DNA of 64,000 nt from Rotaria sordida (GCA_905250125.1 CAJNOL010000284.1:105443-169442), one strand, 5' to 3'; positions 9,726 to 24,400 are shown, counted from the stretch's first letter. The notes: a model not told the origin generated them from the sequence alone. Program-made: numbers and translations.

Positions 9726-12700
9726 ATGAATACTGCCGAATTTGATTATGACACATTTCTTGATGGTTTAGAAAGTGTTGATAGACTTTCTAATAATACA
9801 GTATGAATCGATAGAAATTGTTGACTGGTTTTTTTTTTCTAAAAAATATTTGTTTTTATATTTGAATAGATATCACCAAGAACAACATCATCAACTGAAA
9901 ATGATTCCGATTATGGAATAGCACATACACCTATGCTGTCTACTGGATTAGATAATACAGTTATTAATCTTGATGATCTTGGTAATTTTATTTATTGAAA
10001 ATAAATTTTAAAAAAAAACCAACTAACGATTATTTTAATTTTTTTAAAGATATATTTCCATTAAACATGGAAAGTCCATTATCAGATGATCAAAATGGTG
10101 AATTCAATCATTTCTCAGCTCTATTTGATGAAACAGTAAGAAAAATGAAAGTTATGATTTTTTTTCTTAAATATTTCTATGAATATTTTAATTTAGAATC
10201 CATTAATGTCTCCTGATAATTCAACTTTTGAAAATTTATTTTCTAATTTTGATTTACCAGTAGAGCAAAATCAAGAAAAATTACAACAAACGGTAAGTCA
10301 ATTTTATGAAAAAAAAAATCGTCATAATCTTAAATGTAATATTGTTAGCCATCATCTCAATTACCAATTATTTTACCAAAACTATCTGATATTCCTCCAA
10401 TTCAAAATTGTATTAAACTTCAATCATATACAAATACAACATCTACTGGACCAAAATTTATTAAACTTGAACCAAATAATCCAAATATAAGAATAATAAA
10501 TCCATCAAGATCAATTTCATTTGCTAATCTACCAGTTATCAAAATGCCTTTAGCAACAAATGATTTATTAGTTAAACAAAATGATAGAATAACAACTCCA
10601 CCAATAAAACGACGTCGTTCGGATAGTCCAACAAATAATGATAATATATATCAAAAATCAACATTGACACTTGATCAACTTAAACTTCAATATCGAAATA
10701 TGACTGTAAATAATAATAATTATTATTATTATTATATTCAATTTATTTTAGGAAGAAGCTTTGAAAAAACATCTTCGAATGATTAAAAATCGAGAATCAG
10801 CATCACTTTCACGTAAACGACGAAAAGACGTTCGTTTTTTGTTTTTTGTTTATTTAATTAAATGTTATTTATTTATTTATTTTTATTTTTTTGTTAGTTA
10901 ATGGAAAATCTTGATGTTCAAGTTAAACAATTAAAAGATGAAAATGAAGAATTAAAAAGACAAAATTCAAAATTATTAACTCGTATTCATACATTAGAAA
11001 TGGAGGTTTGTTTTAATAATCAAATTAACAACAAAAACGAAGATTTTTTTTTGTTTTTGTTAATTAAATAGAATGAAATTTTAAAAAAATATAAAATTCC
11101 AAATAGTCCAATAACAACACGAACACAAAAACCTCTTATACTTATGGGTATTCTTCTATTAGTTGTTTTTAATGTATTTACATTAAAGTAAATTAAATAT
11201 TTTTTATTTATTTATTTATTAATTTTTGATGAGATTTATTTTATTTAGATCTCTTTCACCTATTTCAAATCAATCATCAAATCCTCTTGATTTATATAAT
11301 AACGAAGGAGCAATTGTTCCTAGTCGAACAATTCTTAGTCATCATCGTACTAATAATGATAAATCCTATATAAACAGTAATGAACATGATTATGGACCAG
11401 ATGGAACTCAAAATTATAATGATTATCCATCAGTTATACCAAATTATCCTTATATACAATGTGTTGCTTATATTAATAAAACACATTCACAAAGGTAAGA
11501 CCATTTTATCTTCAAAATTTATCATAACAAATTGATTTTTTCTTTATCAAAATAAAATCATAATATGTTTTCATTTTTTCGAATCCATATCGATTTATAA
11601 ATTGAGATGCAAACATCTATATCGTCATTGAATACTGAAACAGATCAGATATTTATTACCTGAAATAACTTGAATAACAATAATTTTAAAAAGTTGATCA
11701 GTTCTTATTCGTAGATATAGTTATATCACATATTAAAAGATACATCATTTTTACTATAATTTTGTGTTTTATTGCCATATGAAGTATTCCAATTGTCTGT
11801 TGTTCATAGAAAGAGGACGACAGATGAGATTGTCAATTAAATAAGTTGACCTAATTCGTCGTAGTTTTAAAAGCGAAGATGTCGCATTCATTTATGTTCG
11901 CAATAATCTCTGAATCATTTGATGCTATAAATAGATCATATTTCTAATATATTTATCTATAAAAAAGTTTGAATTGCGTATTAAGAATAACTGAAGATAT
12001 ATCAATAACTCGAATCAATTAACATATATAACCAATGTGTTTAGATGATAGACCCAAGTCAGATGAGGTGGGATAGAAAAAATGTTTCCATGGTATAGAT
12101 TGTTATGATTTGTCCCATAGAATGGGAAAATTTCTTAAAATTTGTGTCCCATCGTATATAGAGCTCTGGTTTATAAATCGATGAAAACTATATTAATAAA
12201 TAGTTATCGTTTTTTAATTAATTAAAGAATAAAAAGTCAATTTAATCTAATCGAATTAAAAAAAATATTTGTATATTGATTTAAAAAAATAATTTGTTTA
12301 GAATTAATCGAGATCTTCATTCTTGGGTTCAAGATCATAATGAAAAAAGTGCAAAGAGTGAATCAGTAATAATACCTGATCCAAAATCTCTTAGTTTGCC
12401 ATCAAATGAAATTGTTCGAAGTAAAAGTGATTCATCAATTGAACCTTTACAACATATTTCACGAAAAGTTGCACGAGAAACAAAGTTTGTATTTTTATTA
12501 TTTATATTAATAAAAAAAAAAAAAGAAAAAATATAAATTTGTTTTAATTAAAGATATCAATCGGAAAGTAAAGGTCATATTCAGCCATATAAAACGTATG
12601 AAGCTAATTATGATGATTTTATTGAAACACTCGATAGAAAAAATGATACACTTTATTTTGTATCATTTAAACGAGTATGAACTTTTTTTTTATTTTTATA

Positions 12701-13039
12701 TTTATTTAAATAAATATTGAATTTAATTAAGGATCATCTTATAATTCCGGCAAAAGTACAAAATCAAACTCAACGACCAAAAATGTCTCTTATATTACCA
12801 GCATCAATGGCTAATTTAAATAGTATTTATTCTAATAATAATAATAATAAATTTGAAATATAATTTAAAATTTATTTCTAGAATCATTAAATGTACCAAA
12901 AAATCATGTTCCAATGATAAAAATTGATTGTGAAGTTGAAGATACAAAACTTGTTTTTGTTAAACATAATCATATACCATCATCATATCGAAACGATTTA
13001 TTTCAATATTATTCATCGACATCACAATCTTCATTATAA
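9726..13039 (+). CDS. ATF6: ATF6-type membrane-tethered bZIP transcription factor
   Basis: ER-resident stress sensor of the unfolded protein response: the family is cut by S1P and S2P in the Golgi and the bZIP half enters the nucleus. I read 13 exons: 9726-9800, 9870-9981, 10050-10135, 10197-10292, 10349-10705, 10752-10829, 10898-11005, 11072-11187, 11249-11494, 12302-12484, 12554-12674, 12732-12822, 12882-13039. All are GT-AG with consistent phases, giving 608 aa. Acidic N-terminus; basic region 243-268 (MIKNRESASLSRKRRK); leucine zipper about 269-310; one membrane helix about 325-342 (LILMGILLLVVFNVFTL). The luminal part holds an RTIL sequence about 25 residues after the helix that matches the S1P RxxL pattern. 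The C-terminal block FVSFKRDHLIIPA and RPKMSLILPA is the ATF6 luminal signature. Intron 9 (11495-12301) is long and otherwise empty. Confidence 0.93.
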
Positions 13040-13736
13040 TCTTATTTTATAAAGAAAAAATTCACTATATATTGAATTAATCATGAAAAATAAATATTAT
13101 CTTGAATACATTTATTCGTGTTTTTTTATTCTATCGATTAATAAAATGTATATTATATTTATTTAATTAGTTTTATGTTTATATTTTTCTTTAATAAAGA
13201 ACTTTCTCTTTTTCTCTCTCTCTTATATTTTTATTTAATTAATCAAAAAATAAATTCAATTATGTTTTCTTTTTATTATTGAAATGAGAATTAATTAAGC
13301 GAAAATGAAACATCGAACATGTTGATCTTGAGTCAATATTTATTGAAATATCTATGAGAAGAAAGATTATTAATTTTATTAGGAATAAAAACTAAAGGTG
13401 ATTAGCATATTGATATAGCCATCTCTACCTTAGATTCTTATCTTTTTTTTTTTTTATTTTGAATAATTTATTCTCATAACTATATTGTATATTATTATAC
13501 GAAGGTAAATAAATCACTATTATAGAAAGAAAAATCTCTCTCGATTTATTCCGTAAAAACAAAATTTAGAAATATCTCCAGCTAAACGTATTTTTTCTCA
13601 TTAAAAACCCAAGCAAGTAGTTCTAAAACATTTTCTTTACGATATATTTTATTGGTATAAAAATGCATATCTATTGCATGTTTTACCAAAAAACTTTGAA
13701 CAGTTTCAGGAAAGACATGTTGTACTTAGTATAACC

Positions 13737-14166
13737 TGGGTAAATTTAGCACTATATTCGAGTTTTTTGCATCTCGATTCACTTTTCGACTTGGGTTGGC
13801 TCTCTACTTGGTTGGGTTATATGTAGAATTAAATTCTGCATCGAATGGTACCATTTTTAACCGGAGTCATCGAGCAAAAAATTTATTTTTATCCAAAATA
13901 CCGACTTTTTTTAGAACTTTTCCAAAAGTATTTTGCGTCCGAATTTGCTCTCTCACTTGGTTTGACTCTACAAATGGTTGGGTTGAGTTCAGAATTGAAT
14001 TCCGTGTCGAATTTGACCTGGCATTGTTACCGTCATCTATTTTTTTTGTCCGACAATCCTAGTCGAAATTAGTATCATTCGACGCAGAATTGAATTCTGA
14101 ACTCAACCCAAGTGAGAGAGCGAATCCGGACACAAAAAATTCGAATATGGTGCTAACTTTACCTAC
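13737..14166. mobile_element. MITE with GGTAAATTTAGCAC termini
   Basis: The left end GGTAAATTTAGCACTATATT and the right end, reversed (GGTAAAGTTAGCACCATATT), are inverted copies. Inside are further mirrored blocks (TTGGGTTGAGTTCAGAATTG against CAGAATTGAATTCTGAACTC). The small ORFs here are by-products of the palindrome. 13040-13736 is AT-rich sequence with no gene seen. Confidence 0.7.
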
Positions 14167-14774
14167 GTCTCAGTATAAGCAATGTTGAACTCTAGCTAAC
14201 ATACAAATTCTTTTTCTAGTTATTTATACTTAATATTTTCTTAAAGACTAATCGAGCATCTGAGTCTGTCAATTATAGCTTGACCTTTTTTCTACTAGTT
14301 ATAATATATCTTAACTAAAATTATTAGAGCGTTTGTCAAAGTTCCTCAGAAACATAAGATAGAATGATGGAAATATGATAAAATAATTGATAAGAAATAG
14401 AAAAATGCATTTACAGAGAAAAAAAAACCAAAACATGAGTTTAGTTAACTCCTTACAGTATGAATGTAAACTGTCCATATAATCCATTCGTTAGATGTTT
14501 TCATATTTCTAAGTAAAAATTCCTATCGACATAGAAAACATTTTCAATGGATTCATTTTCTATTAATTCCTGTTTTTTTTCTTATTAACATATCAGGAAT
14601 TTTTCCAAGATGGCAGTCAATTATTAGTCAGATATAAATGTGTCAATTATTTATCTGTATGAAATCTATCTATAAAATAGAATGTTTCGAAGATTGTATA
14701 ACAACGATTAAGATTCATGCAAAGAAATCTTTCACTTTCCAAACAGAAACAGCAAAGATATCCGTATAAATATC

Positions 14775-15443
14775 CAGTACTGACCAAAAATATAGAACCA
14801 CTTTATTTTTGTTTTTTTCTATAATGCTCAATAATTAGCTAAAATCCAAATAATGATTCTAATAGGCAATGAAGTTTCCTATTTAATACACTTTAGAACA
14901 GAATTTCATCAATGAACCATGATGGAAAGATTTCTAGAAAAGCAAAAACTATATTTTTCAAATCGAGGAAGACGTTGTTGAAATAATTTTTCGACAATAT
15001 CATCTTAAAGAGCCCAAAATTTTGAACAGAATGATGGGTCACCATATTTTTCACTACCTTCCATTAAAAAGTTACAGCCAACACAAAAGAAAAACAGAAA
15101 AAAAGTAACTTTTTAGTCAATTTTCATCGATTTTTTTATTTTTTATGTTGGTTGTAACTTTTTAATGGAAGGTCGTAGAAAATGCGGTGATCCATCATTT
15201 TTGGATCTTTAAAATGGCATTGTCGAAAAATGATTTCAACAATGTCTTTTCGGATTTGAAAAATACAGTTTTTGCTTTTCTATAAATCTTTCCCTCATGG
15301 TTCATTGATGAAACTCTGCTATAAAGTACATTAAATAAGAAACTTCATCGTCTATCAGAGTCATTATTTGGATTTAATCTAACTATTGAGCATTATAGAA
15401 AAAATCAAAAAATAAAGTGATTCTATATTTTTGACCAGTACTG
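14775..15443. mobile_element. Tc1/mariner-type palindromic MITE (669 bp)
   Basis: Both ends read CAGTACTGRYCAAAAATATA, a Tc1-like terminus. The right end is followed by TA and the left flank reads TC, probably mutated. The arms are complementary over almost the whole length, with a centre near 15110 at GTTACAGCCAACA / TGTTGGTTGTAAC. 14167-14774 holds nothing identifiable. Confidence 0.82.
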
Positions 15444-16638
15444 TAAATCGAATGAAAATAGAACATGTCTTCGTCTATTAATCGACTTAATTTAATAATA
15501 ATAGAATAAATTTATCAATTGGAAATAGGAGACATAAATATGAATAGATATAATCAATTCAATTGTTGACAATAAAGAACATAGTTAGTGTAATCGATAC
15601 AAAACAAAAATAAAATGAAAGATCTTTATTATCGGTATTAATCGTAAATAATGGTTGGAGAGAACGATAAACTTTTATATATTAAAGTGCGCTATTCATT
15701 AAATGAATAGGTTATGTTTATATTCGAGCTTTTTATTAATAACATAGGATTTAACATATCTCGGTGGTCTATAAAAAAAATCAATAATGAAAAACAAAAA
15801 TAAGCTCGGTTAATATGTGAGTTAAGTATTATGATGAGGATAAACAAGCATCTAATAGCTTTTTTCTTATTAAATCAAATATTTTTTAATGAAATGAAAC
15901 TATATGATAAAATAAATTCTCTATGTATAGTTTACTAGAAATTTTGTTTAAAATTAATAAAAAAAAACTTTCTATGATTGATCGTTGTATAGAATGATTC
16001 GACAGAGTTGTTACCACGGTATAATCTTATTTAATAAGTTTTCATAGTTGTTCAAAAGATTCTTTTAATCAAAGTAAACTTGTTTTATTCATCTGCGTTT
16101 GTCCTATTTTTTACATTATTATTTGTTTGATTATTAATATTCAAATAGATTCTGCTGTGCTTTCGTTATTAAATTTATATTGAGAACTGTTTTATTTAAT
16201 CGATATATCTTTGAATACAATAATATAAAATATTTTTCTATATGTTAACAGATTTTTATTTTATAAAAAAAAAAGAGATTTTTACTCAAAATAGGAGTTC
16301 AAATATTCATTTAACTTGTGTGTAAAATAACTCATTTTTCTTCAAAAAAACGCATTATAAAGACAATATTCTACTGCGTTTGTAAAATAATCTTTTTTCT
16401 CCTCAATCGAACGCCAGAAACAACTTGTTTAAAAACATGACGAACGAGCGAGTCAAACGCTTAAAAGTAAACGGTACTCGAACGATATTTTAAATAGCAT
16501 TAATTGAAGAGACAAAAACACGTTCAACCGGTGTTTTTTAGTTAAAAAAACGTGCTTAAACGCAAAAATAACATTCTTCTTTCTAAAATTTGACTATGAA
16601 ACGATGTTTTGTATAATTTCTCTTTCATGAGATTTGTA

Positions 16639-16881
16639 GAGGATATATCAAAATTCTAGACTCTTCTGTCCTATATAGAAAAAAAATGAATATACATCTT
16701 CCAAAAGAAATCTAATTGTTTAATTTATATGTTCGTTAGATATATGAATCTATGTCTATGTGCTACATAGATTCATATATCTAACGAACATATGAATTAA
16801 ACAATTAGATCTCTTTTGAAGATACATATTTATTTGTTTTTGTATATAGCACAGGGATGTCTAGAATTCTGATATACCCTG
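16639..16881. mobile_element. Snap-back MITE, TA-flanked (243 bp)
   Basis: Nearly perfect hairpin. TTCGTTAGATATATGAATCT before the centre pairs with its complement after it, around a loop of about ten bases near 16765. The ends read (C/G)AGGRTATATCARAATTCT and both abut TA (16637-16638 and 16882-16883), so it is a Tc1/mariner-type MITE. 15444-16638 and 16884-17172 show no gene. Confidence 0.82.
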
Positions 16882-17172
16882 TACATTCATCGGATGCTCA
16901 TCTTAAATATAATATTAGAAAATATTCTTATTTTTATATCGAAAAACCAATTGATCAGTAAACGATTCGATATTTTACTAAATAATATGATGATGTGGTA
17001 ATAAGTGATATTTGCAATATCATGATTACTGTAGTTATGTACGTTGAAGACAATAAAAATAAATCTGTAAGAGAAGAAATATTTCTTATTTAGTAAATAA
17101 GTAAAAAAAGAAAGCGTAATTAAATTTGTTCATCTTTGTTCTATATTAAAAGATAAGTAATAAGAACTTTAA

Positions 17173-18218
17173 ATGGCAAATCTTCTTGAACAAGTTCGTC
17201 AATCAACAATAATTGTTGCTGATACAGGTGATTTTGAATCAATAAAAAAATCTAAACCAACAGATGCAACAACAAATCCTTCATTAATATTATCAGCTGC
17301 TAATATGAAAGAATATAATTATTTAATTGAAGATGTTATTAATAAATCTCGAGAAAAAAATTCATCAATAACAAATGACCAAACAATAATTGATGATATA
17401 ATTGATAATATATATATTTGATTTGGTGAAGAAATTCTTAAAATAATTCCAGGTCGTGTTTCAACTGAAGTTGATGCACGTCTTTCATTTGATTATCAAG
17501 GACAAATAGATAAAGCTCGACATTTAATTGATTTATATGAAAAACGTGGTATATCAAAAGAACGTATTTTAATTAAATTATCATCAACATGGGAAGGTAT
17601 ACAAGCAGCTAAACTATTAGAAGATAAATATCATATACATTGTAATATGACATTCATTTTTTCTTTTGCACAAGCATTAGCATGTGCTGATGCTAAAGTT
17701 ACATTAATATCACCTTTTGTTGGAAGAATTTTTGATTGGTTTGTTGAAAAAAAAGGAATACATGAATATAATATTGAAGAAGATCCTGGTGTTGTAAGTA
17801 AATCATTTTATTTATATATTTATTTATATATTATGTTTAGATGAGTGTTACACGTATTTATAATTATTATAAACATCATAATATAAAAACAGTTATTATG
17901 GCTGCTTCATTTCGTAATATAAAACAAATTCTTGGTTTAACTGGATGTGATTTATTAACAATAACTCCTAAATTACTTGATCAATTAGCATCAGAAAATA
18001 CAAAAGAAAATGAAAAAATTCAAGTTTATTTACATAAAGAACATCGAAAATGTGCACGTGGTAAAAAATATGAAAAACTCGATGAAAAAACATTTCGTTG
18101 GATGTTAAATGAAGATGAAATGGCTAATGAGAAATTAGCTGATGGAATACGAAAATTTGCTGTTGATGCTCAAAAACTTGAAGATCTTATTCGAAATCGT
18201 CTTCAACAAAACAAATAA
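17173..18218 (+). CDS. TALDO1: Transaldolase, with one in-frame TGA
   Basis: Cytosolic pentose phosphate pathway enzyme that moves a dihydroxyacetone unit from sedoheptulose 7-phosphate to glyceraldehyde 3-phosphate. Two exons, 17173-17793 and 17841-18218, with a 47-bp GT-AG intron, give about 332 codons, close to the usual ~335. Visible family motifs: TDATTNPS (Asp31), [23 protein letters not shown] with Schiff-base Lys135, [54 protein letters not shown] and the C-terminal [22 protein letters not shown]. Codon 83 (17419-17421) is TGA where the family has a hydrophobic residue (Leu in the human enzyme, from memory). The frame on either side is intact, so this is a nonsense allele, a decaying copy or a sequence error. 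Confidence 0.92.
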
Positions 18219-21200
18219 ATATTTATTCTTCTTCCTCTTTTTTAAATCTATACTTCTCTCATTCAACTCAACCTTTTTACACCTTGTCTCATTGTGATTT
18301 TTCGAGAAAACTTTATGGAACAAATTTTCGAATAATTAAGAATTCTAGTTAATGACAATATTCAACTTAATATATAATTCATATTTCATTTTTTTTTAAT
18401 CTATCTCAGACAGAGAAATATCGTTTAAGAAAGGCATAGTTTGTTGAATCTATGTCAAATTGATATAAATCTTTTTCATTTAATAAAGCTATTTATAGTT
18501 TTCTATAGTCTTTCAAAAGTCTAACAAAAAATAAAACATAAATAAATTTTCATCAATTAAATCAATGAATATATTTCCTTCATCATTTTATTGTCATTCA
18601 TACTCATCGAAACTTTATTCAATATAAATCAGATAAAATAACTATAATTACAAACACATGAGAATATAAATTATTCTATTCGTATACAAGTTTAAGTCAT
18701 CGATGGTTATGAAACGTAAAATGATAGACTAATTTGACAGATAAACACCAAATCAAAATAATATTAAAGAGTTTTCTCAATTTTTTTTATCAAATTGATC
18801 ATTGTAATAGACCAAGCATATTCTCAACATCTTCCAGTAATCATACAAAAGAAAATTTTGCTCAAGTTGATGTTGATATTACAAGTGTATTAGTATAAAG
18901 TATTCTAACTGTTTGCAAAGTTTGTTCAATAGGATATTGAATGATGAAAGATCTGAATAAAGTAAGATTTCTTATGATTCGAATGATAAACAATATCAAT
19001 TTGTGAGATATAGATTTTTTGACCATATTAGATTTAAATAAGTGATTCTATTCGATGAACTTTATGATTATGTCAGTTGATATCATTTGAATTTATTCAA
19101 TGGAGACGAATGACAGATAATATCTACAAAATATTGACTAAAAATTATCTTGAAATAACAAAACGAATTAGTAACGAAAATAAAATGATTTTTTATGAAA
19201 TTCTTTCGAATATCTTTTTTCAAATGATTGAAAATAATGGACTTCTATCTTTCCGTTCTCGATATTCATTTTTAACAATCAACGAAAATTAAATAATATC
19301 AAAAGCAAACATTGAAAAATGTTGAATAAAATTATAGAAAGTTCATGAATAAAAGTTGAATTGTTTGAAATTTATTCAAATTGATCTTTTTCTGGCGAAC
19401 TTTTCAAGTGACTTTTTATTTATTGGTTTAATAAAACTAAAGAGAATATATAGATTATTTTAAAATATGTATTTATTCTTTGAGAATATCTATCATTATC
19501 TGGTCTTCTATTTTTACATTGATAAAACTTTCATAACTTTGTTAACTCGATGATTTTCATCCTTAAATATAAATAATTCATTAATAAAAGTGTAAATTAG
19601 TTTAATGTATTAATATTTAATTGAAAGTAAAATATTCTATTGTGTTTATCTTGGTATGATTATTTGTTTATTTTGAATTCTAAGATAATTTATTTTCGTA
19701 CTTTTTTGTAATGTCTTTGAGATGAAAACATTTTTCTATGACTTATTATATTCGATAATAAATGACACTATAAATTTAAGACAATTATTGTAAATATAGA
19801 CGTAAGTCAACAACAGTCTTCAAGTATCGTTTAGTGTTGTTAAAGACCTTCGAACGAAGGTTATAGTAAGATTTCTAATGTAAAAGAATGTTTGTTCTGT
19901 TCATTTTACTGTTTTCTCATAAATATAAATTTAAAAAAAAAATCCGATTTTCATTGAATTATTGTTATGATAATTATTGTTTATAACAATAATTGAAAAT
20001 AGTTTGTCATATGAATGTTCTATTTAAATTTGCTCAAGAGTCTACTATAGTACAATAGAAAAATATATTCATCTAGAATCGATTACGAAAAGATACTAAA
20101 CAACTATTCACGAATTGAAAACATAATAATAGGAAAACAAGTATTAGAATAAATATTATTTTCAAGGAGATATTAATAGATGAAACAAATTTTCAGTTTT
20201 CTCAACAAACTTTTGTTGTTTGAGACAAAAAAAATCGTCGAGTAAGAGAAGTGATGAAATTTGTATGTAGAATAGAAATAAGAGAGCAAACAAAAATAAT
20301 CTCAACAATAAATACAAAAGAATAAGTTCGATGTTCTCTTTATTTTCGGTATGATAATTTATCTATATCACAAACCAAGAGAAAATCTTACCAATTAAAT
20401 CCAGGTATCAATTTCATATTTCAGACAATCGACTCTTTCACTTTTAGACATTATCACTCATCAAACAATTTTTAATAGTTTTGTTTTTTTTTAATTATAA
20501 TAATTAGTATGAGTAAAACCTATTTAGAAATGATTAGAATAGATAGATCGAATATAATATTAATTATCCGATTATAGAATAAATAACAATAGAAGAATTC
20601 TATAAACGAGAGGATAATAATAAAACTGTACACATTTTCACCAATTTACATACTCATTTTTCTATCGTTATTAAATATTCTAATAGATGAAATAATTCAA
20701 ATATTTTTTTTTTATTTTAAATAAAAATGATAATGTCTACTATAATTGTAAAAAAACAAATAAAAATCTCCTCCAAATTAGATTCGAACATGAAATATTC
20801 TGATTATGTCAAAGATTAATTATTCTATAATATCTGAATTGAATTTTCTAGATAACTTTTTTTAAATTCATAAAAAAAGATTTATTTTCAAAAGAAAAAA
20901 ATCTCATCTAATAATTAACTGTAGTAATCGAAATAATGAATAAATTCAAATCTTTCTATGTTAATTATTTTAAAATATATAAAAAGAATTTTTTGTTATA
21001 TAATATATTAACTATCTTAATAAAAATATAATTCGAATCATTTTATAATTAAATAGTTATTAAAAAATGTTTGATCACTTTTTTTGTTTTACCTTGAGAG
21101 ATTAATTAGAATTTGAATAGATTTCTCATCTCCATAAAATGGAAAGAACACGAGAAAGAAAGAGAGAGAAAAAAAAAATGAATTGATTATTGTAATAACG

Positions 21201-21425
21201 GTTGACTTGTTGATGAAACAAGATAAACAGAAGCCCAATTGAAATCTAAGAATAATAATAATTATGTAACTGTTCATTTCATTTCAAATTCACATTTCTT
21301 TTTAGTGCGGTAAGTACAATCAAAAAAAGAAAAATTTCTTTATTACGATTAGAGAAATTTTTCTTTTTTCTATTTGCTTAAAGCTATTCACTACAATTAG
21401 TCTATTAGAAAGAAAGAAAAACTAA
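18219..21425. other. Intergenic, no gene identified
   Basis: AT-rich spacer between transaldolase and the carboxypeptidase gene. Only short inverted repeats are visible, for example ACCTTCG/CGAAGGT near 19847, AATTATTGTT/AACAATAATT near 19975, and an AGAAATTTTTCTTTTTT hairpin near 21320-21370. The short ORF at 19077-19292 shows no family resemblance. Confidence 0.6.
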
Positions 21426-24400
21426 ATGGTAACACGTCAAGATAAATGGTGGATAACAATGTCAAATATAGACATTAAACAAAATCGACATGAAAATATC
21501 AAAATAAATATAGGTGAACATGTCAAACAAATTTTTTTCGAACATTTACAAGGTAAAAAACAAAAAAAGAAACTTGAATAGTTCAGAGATGTTTAAATAC
21601 GTTTCACTATATATATATATATATATATTTTTTTCTTATCTTTAAATAAAAATTCTAAGAGTAAGAGAAGCAATAAAAAATAAATTAGTTAATAACTATT
21701 TAACAAAATCCATATAATTTTATTTTTTGTTGAAAAAAAAAAGTGAGCATTTAAATGGTGTCAGTTGCTTGCACTTAACAACAACCTTAAATTTTATTTG
21801 GTGCAATAAAAAAACAACTTATTCGTTTTTCTTACTTGATGGTATATAGAGACATTTTGTATGTATTCAAAAAAACATGAAATTCAAGTGGTAAAAGTTG
21901 AGTAGTGAAAAAGAGAAAAAAAATTTTCGACATCTACAAAATCTTTTTTGATGTATGTTGAAAAAACATCATTACCGACGACGTCTGTTTAATGAATAAA
22001 TGGAAGTACCCACCTTTAAATTACCCCATATTCTTCCCTCGTCAAATAGTTATATTCATAGTGATAGATCTTCAAATATTAAACTCGGTAGGATAAATAA
22101 CTTTCAACAAAAAAAAAACCAATATTCTTTTTGTTTTTTGTTTTGTTTTTGTTAATAATTTGTATATTAATTTTAAAAAAAAAGGTACTAATTCATATGA
22201 AGAATGGCGTGCAAATATTCATCGAGAATTAGAAGAAGATCTTCAACGACAAGTACGAGAACTTCTTGAAGAAACTGATCGACAAGAACGTTTATCTAAA
22301 TTCCAACGACAATATATTCGGTAAGAAATAAACTTAATTATATAAATCAATATTTATTATATTGAGAATTTATTTTTTATTTATCGGATAGAAAAATAAA
22401 ACATCGAATCGAAATTAAAATCAAATAAAAAACATTATTTCGTCATTTATTAACGATATAATAAGAGTCTAAAGCAATTAAGTTGAATAAATATTCTGAT
22501 ATAGAATATATTTTAACATAATCAAATATCGATTTATATTAAATATAATAGATATTAAAAAAACTAACGATTATTTTAAAATATTTAATTTAAATTAACT
22601 ATAATTATAAATAGGATAATCATATTGTTTCATTCGATAAATATCTAACAATCATAATTTCACATATTCGATATTTCTCATTACTACATATATAAATATT
22701 TAAATATCTTCTATCGAATTAAATATATTTGTCTATCTTAAATCTTTTTATGTAGGAACTTTATAGATTAAATATCGATAATAAGATGATTTATTTTGAA
22801 AAAATTTCTTATTTTATTATCGTAAATAAGTTCATATAGTTAAAAGATGAGATATAAAATATTTTTCTAAGTTAAAAAGGATTCTTTAATCGAATAATAA
22901 ATAAACAAATATGAAAAAAATATTTATATTTGCAAAAAACCGACAAATTAAAAATAAACTATAAAAATAAGATTAAAATAATATTCGGGAACTTTTTTAT
23001 ATTATTTTATTCATATATTAGACAAAGAAAAATATTTCTTGACTAACGACATAAATTAATTTTCAAGAGTATTGATCATATTGATTTGAATTTTTTATTT
23101 TTGTTTTATTCGAAATATTTTTTGTTGAAAATAAAACAATAATTAAATTAAATAAAGTTCTCATTCAACTTCCAATTGATGAAAAGAGAAAAGAAAATAT
23201 TGAGAAAAATATGCTAGAAGAAAAAAGATTTATTTGATTGCTTTATTTTTTTTCCCCTCATATCTTACCTATCGGAAACAAAGAGTAATCAAATAAGAAA
23301 AAGAAGAAACAATTTTCTTTTTTCTTTTTTTCCAAACTTTATTTTATTTAAAAAAAAAATTTGTTTTTTTTAAAATGTCGATGATCTTTCGAATAAAAGG
23401 AGTTAATTTTTATTTATCTTCTCTCTCAAAAACTAGTGTTGATGAATGTTCACCACCAAAATCACAAGAACCTATTGATACATGGAATGAAATAAATCGT
23501 CGAAATGAAAATGTTCTTAATCCAGCTAAATCAAAACATATATCACAATCACAAAATCATTTTTCAACTAATAATCATCATAATACATTAAATGATTTAT
23601 CAGATAAACCATTTTATTTAAATTCTTATCATAGTTATCGTCGTTTACCAGAATCATCACAAACTACAGATGATGAAATAAATATAAATCCATCAATATA
23701 TATTCAAAAATATACAAATAAACAACAATCATCGATTATTTCAAATACAAATGATTCATCAATTTTATTTGGTAATAGTATAATTAAATCTAATAAAGCA
23801 TCTATTTTAAATATATTCGATCAACAATTACTTGATGGTGATTATAAAAATAGTTATGTTAATAAACATGGTATTAGAATTGATGAAGATGGTCCATTTT
23901 GGCCAGATAATTATCAGATTCTTCATCCAACACCAAAATTTCTTAGTCGGGAATTGATACCAAAAGAATTTTATTTATCATCATCAATCACAAGTAAGAA
24001 AAGAAAAAAAAACGAGTGTTGACAAATCTAATGTTTATTTTTGAGTTTGATGATTTTCTTTTTTAACGTTTGATGAAGAGAAAAAAAAAGTAAAAGTAGA
24101 TGAAATTGATTAAGTAAAATAAAATGCGTTGTGGACAATTAATTAATTCTTGATAAGATTATTGTTATTATTATTATAATGAACAATATGATTATTTGAT
24201 TAATTCAATAAAAGAATATTTACATAATAAACGTTTTTTATTATATTCACCATGGAAAATAAATGTTGATAATTCAGATCCATTTTGACCAAGAGAATAT
24301 CCTATTAAATATGCAACACTTTCACATTTATCTAGGAAATAAAATATAAAAGATTGAAAAGAATCTTATCGATTTTTAGAAAGCAATAATCGACAAACAT

